Assembly (NCBI RefSeq): GCF_036345155.1
Contig: NZ_CP107772.1
Span: 9,610,001 to 9,674,000, forward strand
Direction of reading: 5' to 3'
Length of the DNA stretch: 64,000 nt
From: Streptomyces sp. NBC_00582
Lineage (GTDB): Bacteria > Actinomycetota > Actinomycetes > Streptomycetales > Streptomycetaceae
Position 1 is the first letter of the stretch, and each line of letters opens with the position of its first letter. A program made the translations under genes and the position numbers. Below, in pieces: positions 17,778-26,439 of this stretch. The notes beneath the pieces are model-generated. The model had not been told where the DNA came from. It ran no database searches and worked only from the letters and a program-made list of their open reading frames with translations.

Positions 17778-18340
17778 CCCAGGAGGAGCTGCGACCCACC
17801 GGAAACCCCCGGGCGCCGGAGAAACTGCCCCTGGACTTCAGCGCCTTCCATCAGATGCACCGTCCGCGCTACGTCCGTGAGGCCGAGCGCTGTCTGCGCT
17901 GCCGGGCGGACGCCGAGGACGCCGTCGACGAGGCGTTCGTCCAACTGGCCCGGGAGTGGCCGCAGATACTGCGCACCCAGAACCCCGCCGCCTACGCCTG
18001 GCGGGTCATGAAGAACCGGGTCGTCGACCACGCCCGGGCCCGGGGCCGGCGCGCCACGCTCATGGACACCGCCGTCTTCGAGACGGTGACCCTGCAGGGC
18101 GCCGAGGACGCCTTCGAGGTCATCGAGCAGAACCTGCGGCTGTTCCACGCGATCGCCGCCCTGCCCGAGCGTCAGCAGGACGTCATCCGGCTGCGCTACT
18201 GCGAGGGCTACAGCACCGCCGACGTGGCCCTCCACCTCGGCATCACCGAGGCCGGGGTCCGCTCCACCGAGCGCTACGCCAAACGCCGACTGCGGGAGAT
18301 CTACACATCGTGCGCCGAGGAGGAGGCGGAGCGTCCATGA
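17774..18340 (+). CDS. ECF-family RNA polymerase sigma factor
   Basis: A 188-residue sigma-70 family ECF factor. Region 2 is around residues 25-90 (FHQMHRPRYVREAERCLRCR, AEDAVDEAFVQLAREWPQIL, YAWRVMKNRVVDHARARGRR) and region 4 around 120-180 (AIAALPERQQDVIRLRYCEG, STADVALHLGITEAGVRSTE). Both ends overlap neighbours (GTGA upstream, ATGA downstream), so the three genes form one coupled unit. The downstream gene is the likeliest partner or regulator. Confidence 0.9.
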   Translation: MTQEELRPTGNPRAPEKLPLDFSAFHQMHRPRYVREAERCLRCRADAEDAVDEAFVQLAREWPQILRTQNPAAYAWRVMKNRVVDHARARGRRATLMDTAVFETVTLQGAEDAFEVIEQNLRLFHAIAALPERQQDVIRLRYCEGYSTADVALHLGITEAGVRSTERYAKRRLREIYTSCAEEEAERP

Positions 18341-19302
18341 CCTTCGACACCGTGAGCGACATCGACACCCTGCTGGCGGGGGCGCGGCTGGTACCCACGG
18401 CCCCCTACCGCCCCGGCGACATCGAGGCCGCCGAGGCCCGCATAGCCGCCCGGGTCGCCACCCGGCCCGCCGGCGGCACCGAAGCCCGGACGAGCGGTCC
18501 CGTGGCACCGACCGACGGGGCCGGGTCGCCGGCCTGCGGGGACGGGGCATCGGCGTGCGAGGGCGGGGCGCCGTCCGGCTCGTGCCGGGTGCGGACCGGG
18601 GTGGAGCAGCCAGCGCTCCGCCGACCCCCCGTCCACCCCTCCGCGCGGGACCTGCGGGCCCTGTGCGAGGCGCTGCTGAAACGCACCGGCGCCCTGCGCG
18701 GCCTCGGCGCCTTCCTCGGCAGCGCGCTGCCCGAGCCCTCCGGCGCCCGTGTCCTCGGTGGCCTCCTCCATCTGGCCGGCTGCGAGGACAGCGCCCGCTT
18801 CTGGTGGCAGTACGGCGCCGGCGCCGGCGACACCGTCTCCTCGTACTGCCTCTACCTCCACCACCGCTCCCTCGGCGAGGACGAGGAGGCGGACTGGTGG
18901 CTCAGCCACACGGACATCACCCCCGCCACCCTCGGCCGGGAGGCCACCGAGGTGGAGCTCGCCACGGCGCTGCACGTGCTGCGCGGGCTGCGGCGCGGCC
19001 GCCGGGGGCTGCCCAAGGCGCTGCGCGCGCTCGTGGAGTACGTGCCGGCCGTGGTCGGCTTCGTCGACGACGACCTGGAACTGCCTCTCCCGGACGGGGA
19101 TCTCGCCGGCCTCGTGGAAGAGGTCGTCACCCACGGCACCCCGCCCGCCGGGGAGCGCCGTCGCGCCCGGTCCCGTCCCCTGCCCGAACGCCGGGAGTCG
19201 CCGGTGCACACCGTGTCCTCGGCCACCCCCCGCACGGCCCGGCACTGGAGCCGGGACGTCCAGGAGGCCCTGCGCAAGTGCGAGGAGACCGTGGCCTGTT
19301 GA
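18337..19302 (+). CDS. Conserved protein coupled to the ECF sigma gene (putative sigma modulator)
   Basis: A 321-residue protein of unknown function that starts inside the sigma gene's stop (ATGA). Residues ~45-105 are a Gly/Ser/Pro linker. A helical region follows, with ALLKRTGALRGLGAFLGSAL, LGGLLHLAGCEDSARFWWQY and SSYCLYLHHRSLGEDEEADW reminiscent of TPR/Sel1-type helices. No transmembrane helix or zinc anti-sigma motif is visible, so it is not a classical membrane anti-sigma factor. The coupling suggests control of the sigma factor; this is inference from context. Confidence 0.65.
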   Translation: MTFDTVSDIDTLLAGARLVPTAPYRPGDIEAAEARIAARVATRPAGGTEARTSGPVAPTDGAGSPACGDGASACEGGAPSGSCRVRTGVEQPALRRPPVHPSARDLRALCEALLKRTGALRGLGAFLGSALPEPSGARVLGGLLHLAGCEDSARFWWQYGAGAGDTVSSYCLYLHHRSLGEDEEADWWLSHTDITPATLGREATEVELATALHVLRGLRRGRRGLPKALRALVEYVPAVVGFVDDDLELPLPDGDLAGLVEEVVTHGTPPAGERRRARSRPLPERRESPVHTVSSATPRTARHWSRDVQEALRKCEETVAC

Positions 19303-19356
19303 CGGCCGTTCGGCAGGGGTGACGGCGGCGTCCGCGGTGCGTGCGAGACTGCACCG

Positions 19357-20262
19357 ATGAGCAGCGGAAGGATCACCGCGGACGCCGCGGGCACCTGGAC
19401 CATCGGCGACCTCACCGTCAACCGCGTCGGCTTCGGCGCCATGCGGCTCACCGGCAGCGCCGCCTTCCACCACGGCACCCCGAGCGACCGCGACCGCGCG
19501 ATCGCCGTCCTGCGCGAGGCCGTCGAGCTCGGCGTCGACCACATCGACACCGCCGCCTTCTACTTCTCCGCGCTCCGCTCCGCCAACGAACTCATCAACA
19601 GCGCCCTCTCGCCGTACCCGCAGAACCTGCTCATCGCCACGAAGGTCGGCCCCTTCCGGACCTGGGCGGGGGAATGGGGCACCTCGGCCCGTCCCGAGGA
19701 CCTGCGCGGCCACGTCGAGGAGAACCTGCGCCAGCTCGGCCGCGACCATCTCGACCTCGTGTATCTGCGCCGGATGCGCCAGGAATCGATCGCCGAGCAC
19801 TTCGGCGCCCTCGCCGACCTGCGGACGGCCGGCCTGATCCGGCACCTCGGCGTCTCCGACGTCGCACCGCGCCACCTCGCCGAGGCCCGGGCCATCGCCC
19901 CGGTGGTGAGCGTGCAGAACCGGCATGGGCTCGGCGCGCCCACGCCCGCCACCGAGGAGCTCCTCGCCGTCTGCCGGGACCAGGGCATCGCCTTCGTGCC
20001 GTTCTTCGCCATCGCCGGCGACGGCGGAGCCCTGGGTGCGACGACCGCTCACGACGACGCCGTCCTCGCCGTGGCCCGCGCCCACGGCAGCACCCCCGCC
20101 CAGATCCGCCTCGCCTGGAGCCTCGCGCAGGGCCCCCACGTCCTCGCCATCCCGGGCACCGGCGACCCCGACCACCTCGCCGAGAACATCGCGGCGGGCG
20201 CCCTGCGCCTCACCGCCGAGGAACTGGACCTGCTGAACAGGGTCCACCGCGCCGGTGCGTGA
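19357..20262 (+). CDS. Aldo/keto reductase
   Basis: A 301-residue TIM-barrel NADPH oxidoreductase. It begins with TVNRVGFGAMRLTGSAAFH, has VDHIDTAAFYFSALRSANEL (catalytic Asp and Tyr), LIATKVGPFRTW with the catalytic Lys, and IRHLGVSDVAPRHL plus AIPGTGDPDHLAENIAA at the cofactor site. The usual catalytic His region reads DLVYLRRMRQ, so His is replaced (LDLVYLR instead of LDLV.LH), which may narrow the substrate range. A GAGACT -10-like hexamer lies six nucleotides before the ATG, suggesting a leaderless message. Confidence 0.88.
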   Translation: MSSGRITADAAGTWTIGDLTVNRVGFGAMRLTGSAAFHHGTPSDRDRAIAVLREAVELGVDHIDTAAFYFSALRSANELINSALSPYPQNLLIATKVGPFRTWAGEWGTSARPEDLRGHVEENLRQLGRDHLDLVYLRRMRQESIAEHFGALADLRTAGLIRHLGVSDVAPRHLAEARAIAPVVSVQNRHGLGAPTPATEELLAVCRDQGIAFVPFFAIAGDGGALGATTAHDDAVLAVARAHGSTPAQIRLAWSLAQGPHVLAIPGTGDPDHLAENIAAGALRLTAEELDLLNRVHRAGA

Positions 20263-20316
20263 CTTCGCGGGACCTGTGTGACGCCCGGGCGACGGGACCG
20301 CGCGGCGCACGCGCCG

Positions 20317-20910
20317 TCACGGTGACGGGCGGTTCACCGTCTCGGTCTGCTCGCCGCGCTGGTGGCCGCGGCGGGCGTCGCGGTCGAAGATGCCGAGAAT
20401 CTCGCAGGGGCCGCCCTCGGCGCCGAGGGCGTGCGGGAGCATCGTGGGGAACTCCGCCGCCTGGTGGGTCTCGATCCTGAAGCGCCGGTTGCCCAGCAGC
20501 AGGACCGCGGTGCCGGACAGGACGACCAGCCATTCGCGGCCGGGGTGGGCACGCATCCGCGAGGGGTTCTCGGGCGGCGGGTCCGTCATCCGCTGCCGTA
20601 CGACGGTCGTCCCGGGCTCCGCCCTGATGGGCCAGCGCATCAGACCATGGGCCACGTCGACCATCGGGTGCGAGACGACATCGTCCGCGGCGGTCTCCAC
20701 CAACTGGTCGAGGGACGTGTCCAGAGCGCGCGCGAGGGTGACGAGCTGGTCCAGGGCCAGCCGGCGCCGCCCGTTCTCGATGCGGCTGAGCGTCGACGGG
20801 CTGACCTTGGCGCGCGAGGCCAGTTCCTCCAACGACCAGCCCTGAGCCACCCGCAGGGCACGGATGCGTTTGCGCACCAGGCTGTCCAGCTCGCCATTGT
20901 CCTGCGTCAT
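20317..20910 (-). CDS. XRE-family regulator with C-terminal cupin domain
   Basis: A 197-residue two-domain regulator. HTH at residues ~12-70 (RKRIRALRVAQGWSLEELAS, VSPSTLSRIENGRRRLALDQ) and cupin_2 barrel at ~105-180 (HPGREWLVVLSGTAVLLLGN, FPTMLPHALGAEGGPCEILG). It is divergent from a broken MFS transporter gene starting at 21078, so it probably regulated that exporter and is now an orphan. TACGCT lies seven nucleotides before the ATG, indicating a leaderless transcript. Confidence 0.88.
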   Translation of the reverse strand: MTQDNGELDSLVRKRIRALRVAQGWSLEELASRAKVSPSTLSRIENGRRRLALDQLVTLARALDTSLDQLVETAADDVVSHPMVDVAHGLMRWPIRAEPGTTVVRQRMTDPPPENPSRMRAHPGREWLVVLSGTAVLLLGNRRFRIETHQAAEFPTMLPHALGAEGGPCEILGIFDRDARRGHQRGEQTETVNRPSP

Positions 20911-21077
20911 GGGCAAGAGCGTATGCCGCAACCGCAAGCGGCGCCTGGCGTCGTCCCTGTCCGGCCCCGCCCCAGCCGCATGGGCGAGCGAGCGAGAGGC
21001 CGGGCCGACCCCCGTCACCCCCGGCGCCCGCGCCTTGCCGCTGCGCCGATGCCCGCATGCCCTGGGGAGAGGAAACG

Positions 21078-21340
21078 ATGAGTACCCACCAGCCCGACGG
21101 GAGGAGCGGCGCCCCCAGCGGCCTTCCGGACGAGGACCTGACGCCCGCCGACGGCGCACCATCCTGATCGCCGTCTGCACCACGCTGACGGCCGTCAGCG
21201 CCTCGGTCTCCGGACCCGGCGTCGCCCAGCCCGACCTCGCCGTGACCTTCGGCGCCTCGCAGACCACCATCCTGTGGATCACCGACATCCACACACTCGG
21301 CCTGGCCGTACTCCTGCCGGCCCGCTCGCCCGGCGTCCTG
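21078..21340 (+). pseudogene. Truncated and frameshifted MFS (DHA2-type) transporter
   Basis: ATG 21078 with GGAGAGGAAACG upstream opens MSTHQPDGRSGAPSGLPDED and stops after 29 codons. In the next frame the sequence continues RRTILIAVCTTLTAVSASVS, PDLAVTFGASQTTILWITDI and HTLGLAVLLPA, which are TM1 and TM2 of a drug:H+ antiporter (14-TM type). Everything after TM2 is missing; about 110 bp later a VOC gene starts. The gene has therefore suffered a frameshift in its N-terminus and a deletion of roughly 90% of its length. Confidence 0.8.
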
Positions 21341-21457
21341 TTGCCGCCGTACACCGGCCCCCTCCACCCGCCTTCGCGAACGCGACTGGCGTCCGTCTAG
21401 TTTTACGTATAACCTCTCCCGTCAATCGCCCTGCCGTCCGGCTCCCGAAAGGCCCCG

Positions 21458-21850
21458 ATGTCCCGTATCGCGCTGGTCACCCTCGTCGTCGACGACTACG
21501 ACGAGGCGATCCGCTTCTACACCGACGCGCTCGGCTTCCGGCTCGCCGAGGACGCGCCCCGGCCCGACGGCTCCCGCTGGGTCGTCGTGCGGCCGGGCGA
21601 GGGTCAGGACGGCACCGGGCTGCTGCTCGCCCGGGCCAAGGGCGACGCCCAGCGCGACCGGATCGGCGACCAGACCGGCGGCCGCGTGGGCTTCTTCCTG
21701 CACACCGACGACTTCGCCCGCGACCACGCCCGGATGCTCGCCGCCGGCGTGACCTTCCTGGAGGAGCCCCGTCACGAGCCGTACGGCTCCGTCGTCGTCT
21801 TCCAGGACCTGTACGGCAACCGCTGGGACCTGCTCCAGCCCGCCGGCTGA
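21458..21850 (+). CDS. VOC-superfamily (glyoxalase-like) protein
   Basis: A 130-residue single-domain vicinal-oxygen-chelate protein. It has the paired beta-alpha-beta-beta-beta modules: IALVTLVVDDYDEAIRFYTD, LGFRLAEDAPRPDG, then GFFLHTDDFARDHARMLAAG and VVVFQDLYGNRWDLLQP. Members bind metals or small hydrophobic antibiotics. An AT-rich TTTTACGTATAACC at 21400-21413 upstream is the only promoter-like sequence. The IS element lies 76 bp downstream. Confidence 0.88.
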   Translation: MSRIALVTLVVDDYDEAIRFYTDALGFRLAEDAPRPDGSRWVVVRPGEGQDGTGLLLARAKGDAQRDRIGDQTGGRVGFFLHTDDFARDHARMLAAGVTFLEEPRHEPYGSVVVFQDLYGNRWDLLQPAG

Positions 21851-21938
21851 TCCCCTCCCCGCACCTCGAACCGCCACCCCGCACCACCCCACGCCACCTC
21901 GCCCCGCCTCGCCCAAGGAAAGAATCTCAATGATCGCG

Positions 21939-23141
21939 TCAAGGCGCCTGCGTGACCGGTGGGGCGGAGGTGAACAGCCTCTTGTCACGCAGGATCGCCC
22001 AGAGCACGTCGACCCGGCGGCGGGCAAGCGAGAGGAGGGCCTGCGTGTGCAGCAGTCCCTCGGCCCGCTTCTTGAGGTAGTAGTCCCGGGAAGGTCCGGG
22101 TCGCATCATCGCCGTCTGCGCGGCCATGTAGAAGATGTGCCGCAGGCGCCGGTTGTAGCGCTTGGGCCGGTGGTAGTTGCCGGTGCGGCGGCCGGAGTCG
22201 CGGGCGACCGGGGCCAGGCCGGCGTGCGAGGCCAGACGGCCGGCGTCGCGGTAGCCGGACAGGTCCCCGACGATGGCGATGAACTCGGCCCCGAGGATGG
22301 GGCCCATGCCGGGCATGGACTCGATGATCTCGGCACGGTCGTCGGTGCGGAAGGTCTCGCGGATCTCCCGGTCGTTGTCCTTGATCCGCTCGTCCAGGGC
22401 CAGGAGCTGGTGGGCGAGGTCGCGGACCAGCTGCGCGGCCCGTTTCTCGCCGGGAAGCGCGAGCTGCTGGGACTGGGCGGCCTCGACGGCCTTGGCCGCG
22501 ACGTCGACAGCGCCGCGGACCTTGCGGCGTTCCAGCCAGGTCGTCAGCCGCTTGACGCCGATCCGACGCAGGGCGGCCGGGGTCTGGTACTCGGTCAGCA
22601 TGACGACCGGGCCTTTGGCCGCGGAGTAGTCGAAGGCCCGCTCCAGCGCGGGGCAGATGCCCACCAGCAGGTCGCGAAGCCGGTTGATCAGGCGGACGCG
22701 GTCGGCGATCAGGTCTGCCCGATGGTTCGTCAGCACCCGCAGGGTGGAGACCAGCTCCGGGGGCGTGTCCAGCGGGGCGAAGTCCCGTCGCATTCTGGCC
22801 TGGTCAGCGATGACACGTGCGTCCTTGGCATCGGTCTTGCCCTCGCCCTTGTAGGCGCCGGACATGCGGTTGACCGTCCGGCCGGGGACGTAGACGACCT
22901 GCTGCCCGTGGGCGACCAGCAGGGCCAGCAGCAGGGTGGAGGCCCGGCCGGAGATGTCCACCGCCCACCGCACCTCTTCAGCCCGCTCACGGGCCGTCTC
23001 GATGAGAGTGAGGATCTGGGCCTCGTCGTTGATCACCTTCGTCGAGAACAGCGTCTCGCCGTCGGCATCGACCGCAACCGCCCAGTGATGCCCCTTGCCG
23101 GCATCGACGCCGACCCATATCCGCCTGCCAGACGTGCTCAA
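21939..23141 (-). CDS. IS110-family transposase (DEDD recombinase)
   Basis: A 400-residue transposase with an N-terminal RuvC-like DEDD domain (VWVGVDAG-type start IWVGVDAGKGHHWAVAVDAD, KTDAKDARVIADQARM) and a C-terminal Tnp_IS110 domain carrying MPGMGPILGAEFIAIVGDLS, ASHAGLAPVARDSGRRTGN with the catalytic serine region, and HIFYMAAQTAMMRPG. Length is normal, with no frameshift. The only plausible start is TTG 23141, with GGAG nine nucleotides upstream; the rare start may keep expression low. It appears intact and potentially active. Confidence 0.93.
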   Translation of the reverse strand: MSTSGRRIWVGVDAGKGHHWAVAVDADGETLFSTKVINDEAQILTLIETARERAEEVRWAVDISGRASTLLLALLVAHGQQVVYVPGRTVNRMSGAYKGEGKTDAKDARVIADQARMRRDFAPLDTPPELVSTLRVLTNHRADLIADRVRLINRLRDLLVGICPALERAFDYSAAKGPVVMLTEYQTPAALRRIGVKRLTTWLERRKVRGAVDVAAKAVEAAQSQQLALPGEKRAAQLVRDLAHQLLALDERIKDNDREIRETFRTDDRAEIIESMPGMGPILGAEFIAIVGDLSGYRDAGRLASHAGLAPVARDSGRRTGNYHRPKRYNRRLRHIFYMAAQTAMMRPGPSRDYYLKKRAEGLLHTQALLSLARRRVDVLWAILRDKRLFTSAPPVTQAP

Positions 23142-23339
23142 AGCCGTCGCTCCATCTTCCTCATGACCGGCAGTTCACGGTCCGAAGAACACCCCGCCGA
23201 CAGGTCCCTAACCAGCGATGACCGCAGTTCTCAATCAGTGGTCGGAGCGTCCTGGAGGACCGGGCGGCCATTCCTTTCGAGTCACAAGCGACAACCCGCC
23301 ATCAGCCACACCCGGTCCTCCCGGACCGCCTCACATTCT
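23142..23339. ncRNA. Candidate bridge/seek RNA region of the IS110 element
   Basis: IS110 elements encode a structured guide RNA in the non-coding end next to the transposase. This 198-bp region has hairpins CGGTCC-N4-GGACCG (23313-23328) and GTCCT-GG-AGGAC (23249-23260). It also holds GGTCCCTAA (23203-23211), the exact reverse complement of the target flank TTAGGGACC at 23339-23347, and TTCTCAAT (23228-23235), identical to the predicted circular donor junction. Strand is left open: polarity of both matches fits a plus-strand RNA best, while known bridge RNAs are usually sense with the transposase. Confidence 0.5.
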
Positions 23340-23351
23340 TAGGGACCCGCC

Positions 23352-24422
23352 ATGACCGCTACGCGCGTAGACTCCGATCTGATCCGTCGTCTCCCCAAGG
23401 CCGTCCTGCACGACCACCTCGACGGCGGACTGCGTCCCGCCACCCTCGTCGAGCTCGCGGCCGAGGTCGGGCACACGCTCCCCACCACCGACCCCGACGA
23501 GCTGGCCGCCTGGTACTTCGAGGCCGCGAACTCGGGCGACCTGGTGCGGTACATAGGCACGTTCGAGCACACCCTGGCGGTGATGCAGACCCGCGAGGGC
23601 CTGCTGCGCGTCGCCGAGGAGTACGTCCTCGACCTCGCCGCCGACGGTGTCGTCTACGCCGAGGTGCGCTACGCGCCCGAGCTGAACGTCAACGGCGGGC
23701 TGACGCTCGCCGAGGTCGTGGAGACGGTGCAGGAGGGGCTCGCGGCCGGTATGGCCAAGGCCGCCGCGGCCGGCACCCCCGTCCGGGTCGGCACCCTGCT
23801 CTGCGGCATGCGGATGTTCGACCGCGTCCGCGAGGCCGCCGACCTGGCCGTCGCCTACCGTGACGCCGGTGTCGTGGGCTTCGACATCGCCGGTGCCGAG
23901 GACGGCTTCCCGCCCGCCGACCACCTCGACGCCTTCGAGCACCTGCGCCGTGAGAGCGTGCCCTTCACCATCCACGCCGGTGAGGCCCACGGCCTGCCCA
24001 GCATCCACCAGGCCCTCCAGGTCTGCGGCGCCCAGCGCATCGGGCACGGCGTACGCATCACCGAGGACATCGTCGACGGCAAGCTCGGCCGGCTCGCCGG
24101 ATGGGTCCGTGACCGGCGCGTCGCGCTGGAGATGTGCCCGACGTCCAATCTCCAGACCGGCGCCGCCACCTCCATCGCCGGGCACCCGATCACCGAGCTG
24201 AAGAACCTCGGCTTCCGCGTCACCCTCAACACCGACAACCGTCTGGTCTCCGGCACCACCATGACCCGCGAGATGGCGCTGCTCGTCGAGGAGGCCGGCT
24301 GGGGCGTCGAGGACCTGCGCACGGTCACGGTGAACGCCCTGAAGAGCGCGTTCATCCCGTTCGACGAGCGCAAGGCCCTCATCGAGGACGTCGTCCTGCC
24401 CGGTTACGCCGCCGCGCTCTGA
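23352..24422 (+). CDS. add: Adenosine deaminase
   Basis: A 356-residue metal-dependent hydrolase converting adenosine to inosine. Zinc and catalytic motifs are all present: [11 protein letters not shown] (HxH), [20 protein letters not shown] (catalytic Glu/His), [14 protein letters not shown] and [20 protein letters not shown] six nucleotides before ATG 23352 is intact, but the IS110 element ends only 12 bp upstream, so the native promoter has been displaced by 1.4 kb and expression probably depends on the IS end. Its last 19 bp overlap the convergent DinB gene. Confidence 0.93.
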   Translation: MTATRVDSDLIRRLPKAVLHDHLDGGLRPATLVELAAEVGHTLPTTDPDELAAWYFEAANSGDLVRYIGTFEHTLAVMQTREGLLRVAEEYVLDLAADGVVYAEVRYAPELNVNGGLTLAEVVETVQEGLAAGMAKAAAAGTPVRVGTLLCGMRMFDRVREAADLAVAYRDAGVVGFDIAGAEDGFPPADHLDAFEHLRRESVPFTIHAGEAHGLPSIHQALQVCGAQRIGHGVRITEDIVDGKLGRLAGWVRDRRVALEMCPTSNLQTGAATSIAGHPITELKNLGFRVTLNTDNRLVSGTTMTREMALLVEEAGWGVEDLRTVTVNALKSAFIPFDERKALIEDVVLPGYAAAL

Positions 24423-24919
24423 AGCAGCCCGCGCACATACGCGGCCTGTCCGACGTGCTGAAGGTCGTCGGACAGGACGCTGACCAGCCGTACGCCCAGG
24501 GTGACCGGCGGATCCCAGCGCACGTCCACCACCCGCTCGAGATCCGCCGCGGTCAGCGCGCGCAGCGCCTTGTGGCTCTGCTCGTGCACGGCGTCGTGGT
24601 AGCCGGTCAGCAGTTCGGGGTCGGAGACCCGCACCTTCGCCACCTTCGCGGGACTGTGCCCGTACCCGGTGTCATGGCGCGGCAGATCCAGGCCGAAGCG
24701 TTTCTCCCAGTCCTGGCCCCACCACACCTGGTCCAGGTCGAAGGCGTCGGCCATGTGGTCGTCCTGGACCCGGGTGAGGTGCCAGACGAGCCAGGCGACG
24801 GAGTTGGTCCCGGGGGTGGGCCGGGCGTTGAGGGCGTCGGGGTCCAGGCCCTCGACGGCGGCGTGGACTTCTTCCCGGATGCGGTTGAACCCGTCGATGA
24901 GGATGTCCTTCGCATGCAT
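24404..24919 (-). CDS. DinB-family protein (DUF664-like)
   Basis: A 171-residue four-helix-bundle protein of the DinB/mycothiol-dependent isomerase superfamily. It has [20 protein letters not shown] with the first metal His, [15 protein letters not shown], and [20 protein letters not shown] with the paired C-terminal metal ligands. Such proteins often act with mycothiol in detoxification. ATG 24919 begins the first helix. It overlaps the end of add tail-to-tail by 19 bp. Confidence 0.88.
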   Translation of the reverse strand: MHAKDILIDGFNRIREEVHAAVEGLDPDALNARPTPGTNSVAWLVWHLTRVQDDHMADAFDLDQVWWGQDWEKRFGLDLPRHDTGYGHSPAKVAKVRVSDPELLTGYHDAVHEQSHKALRALTAADLERVVDVRWDPPVTLGVRLVSVLSDDLQHVGQAAYVRGLLQSAAA

Positions 24920-25155
24920 GACTCCACCATCGCGCAGCCGGGGCCCGCCCGCCGCTTCTTCGGCTTTCCCGCGCCGGGGCGTCGACCGGCCGGGGCGTCG
25001 ACCGCCTCCCGGGTCGGTGGCCGCCGTTCGGATCACCCGGGACCGTCCTTGAGGTGATTGCCGTACGCGCCGCGGGCCGGGCGGCCGGCGCGGGGGTACG
25101 GCATCCACGACGTCCGGCAGGGGCCGGACTCGGAAACCCCCTGAGGAGCTCGGCG

Positions 25156-25440
25156 ATGTACGCAGCGGTGCGGCGGTACGAAGGCGTGACCGATCCGGCG
25201 GAGGCGGGGCGGCTCGTGCACGAGGGGTTCGTGCCGCTCATGCGCGAGGTCCCCGGTTTCGTGGCCTACTACTGGCTCGACGCGGGGGACGGGGTGATGG
25301 TCTCGACCAGCGTCTTCCAGGACCGGTCCGGCGCCGAGGAGTCGATCGCGCGGGCGGCGGACTTCGTACGGGAGCACCTGGCGGCGCTCCTGCCCAACCC
25401 TCCGCAGATCATGGCCGGCGAGGTGGTGGCCTTCGCCTGA
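25156..25440 (+). CDS. Small ABM-like (dimeric alpha+beta barrel) protein
   Basis: A 94-residue protein, YAAVRRYEGVTDPAEAGRLV ... VPGFVAYYWLDAGDGVMVST ... VFQDRSGAEESIARAADFVR, with the ferredoxin-like beta-alpha-beta layout of antibiotic-biosynthesis-monooxygenase/stress-responsive dimers. Catalysis is not implied. GAGGAG lies eight nucleotides before ATG 25156. The 236 bp between it and the divergent DinB gene hold no further gene that I can see. Four nucleotides separate its stop from the convergent LysR gene. Confidence 0.8.
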   Translation: MYAAVRRYEGVTDPAEAGRLVHEGFVPLMREVPGFVAYYWLDAGDGVMVSTSVFQDRSGAEESIARAADFVREHLAALLPNPPQIMAGEVVAFA

Positions 25441-25444
25441 CCGG

Positions 25445-26329
25445 TCAGGCCTCCCCGGTCTCCAGCAGCGCCATCAGCGCCCGGGCCGCCGGGCTCGTCG
25501 CGTCGGGGGGCGGCAGCAGGGCGACCGTCTCGTAGGCCGCCTCGTCGGTGCCCTTCAGGGGCAGTGCGGTCAGCGCCTCGCGCTTGTGCCGGAAGTGCCG
25601 CGGTACGACGGCCACGCCGAGGTTCTCGCCCACGAGGTCCAGCAGACTGTGCACGTCGTTGACCTCCAGCGCGACCGTACGGCGCACCCCGGCGCCCGCG
25701 AAGGCGGCGTCGGTGGCCCGGCGCGGCCCCCAGTCCGGGTGGAAGTCGACGAACACCTCGCCCGCGATGTCCTCGGGGACGAGCGCGGCGGCCGCCCGGG
25801 TGAGGGGGTGGTCGGGATGGCACAGCACGTACATCGGCTCACTGGCCAGCGGTACGCAGCGGAGCTGGTCGGAGTCCGCCTGGGTGCGGTAGGCGAAGGC
25901 GAGGTCGAGCCGGCCGGCCGCCACCTCCTCGCCCAGCGCGCCCGAGCCGGTCTGCCGCAGCCGGATCTCCACGTCCGGGTGCCGTCGCCGGAACGTGGCC
26001 AGCAGGCCCGCCACATGCACCCCCGCGATGCACTGCTCGGTGCCCACGGAGAGCGTCCCGCGCACCACGCCCTGTACCGCGGCCACCGCCTCGTGCGCGG
26101 CCCTCACCTGTGCCAGGATCCGCTCCGCCTCCGCCAGCAGCGCCCGCCCCGCCTCGGTGAGCGTCACCCGCCGGGTCGTCCGCACGAACAGCGGCGCCCG
26201 CAGCTCCCGCTCCAGCGCCCGGATCGACGCCGACAGGCCCGACTGGGACACCATCAGGCGTTCGGCGGCCCGGGTGAAGTGCTGGTCCTCGGCGACCGCG
26301 ACGAAATGCTGGAGATGGCGCAGTTCCAT
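25445..26329 (-). CDS. LysR-family regulator
   Basis: A 294-residue LysR-type regulator. HTH: LRHLQHFVAVAEDQHFTRAA, LMVSQSGLSASIRALERELR; effector domain from about residue 90 (GTLSVGTEQCIAGVHVAGLL, ENLGVAVVPRHFRHK). It is divergent from an aldo/keto reductase across 110 bp and most likely regulates it. Intact and full length. Confidence 0.9.
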   Translation of the reverse strand: MELRHLQHFVAVAEDQHFTRAAERLMVSQSGLSASIRALERELRAPLFVRTTRRVTLTEAGRALLAEAERILAQVRAAHEAVAAVQGVVRGTLSVGTEQCIAGVHVAGLLATFRRRHPDVEIRLRQTGSGALGEEVAAGRLDLAFAYRTQADSDQLRCVPLASEPMYVLCHPDHPLTRAAAALVPEDIAGEVFVDFHPDWGPRRATDAAFAGAGVRRTVALEVNDVHSLLDLVGENLGVAVVPRHFRHKREALTALPLKGTDEAAYETVALLPPPDATSPAARALMALLETGEA

Positions 26330-26439
26330 GATTGAGAAGCGTAGTCGCACAATTCCATCGGATTCTTCTGTTGGACCGCTGCACGGCACTCGGGAACAGT
26401 GGAACCGGAAGATCGTGTACCAACCCAGATGGAGTCGCG

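Larger units (their letters stand above)
21926..23339 (-). mobile_element. IS110-family insertion sequence, about 1.41 kb
   Basis: The element carries one transposase and a 198-bp non-coding end upstream of it. Boundaries are inferred from the repeated core: the left flank reads AAGAAT-CT-CAATG and the right end CACATT-CT-TAGGG. Removing everything between one CT copy and the other restores AAGGAAAGAATCTTAGGGA directly before the adenosine deaminase start codon. As usual for IS110 there are no terminal inverted repeats and no target duplication beyond the core. It lies between the VOC gene and add, antisense to both. Confidence 0.75.

Noticed and set aside
23203..23347. GGTCCCTA/TAGGGACC as terminal inverted repeats of a different IS class
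   Set aside because: One copy is internal and the other lies in the host flank; the transposase is clearly IS110-type, which lacks terminal inverted repeats. Kept instead as a guide/target match.
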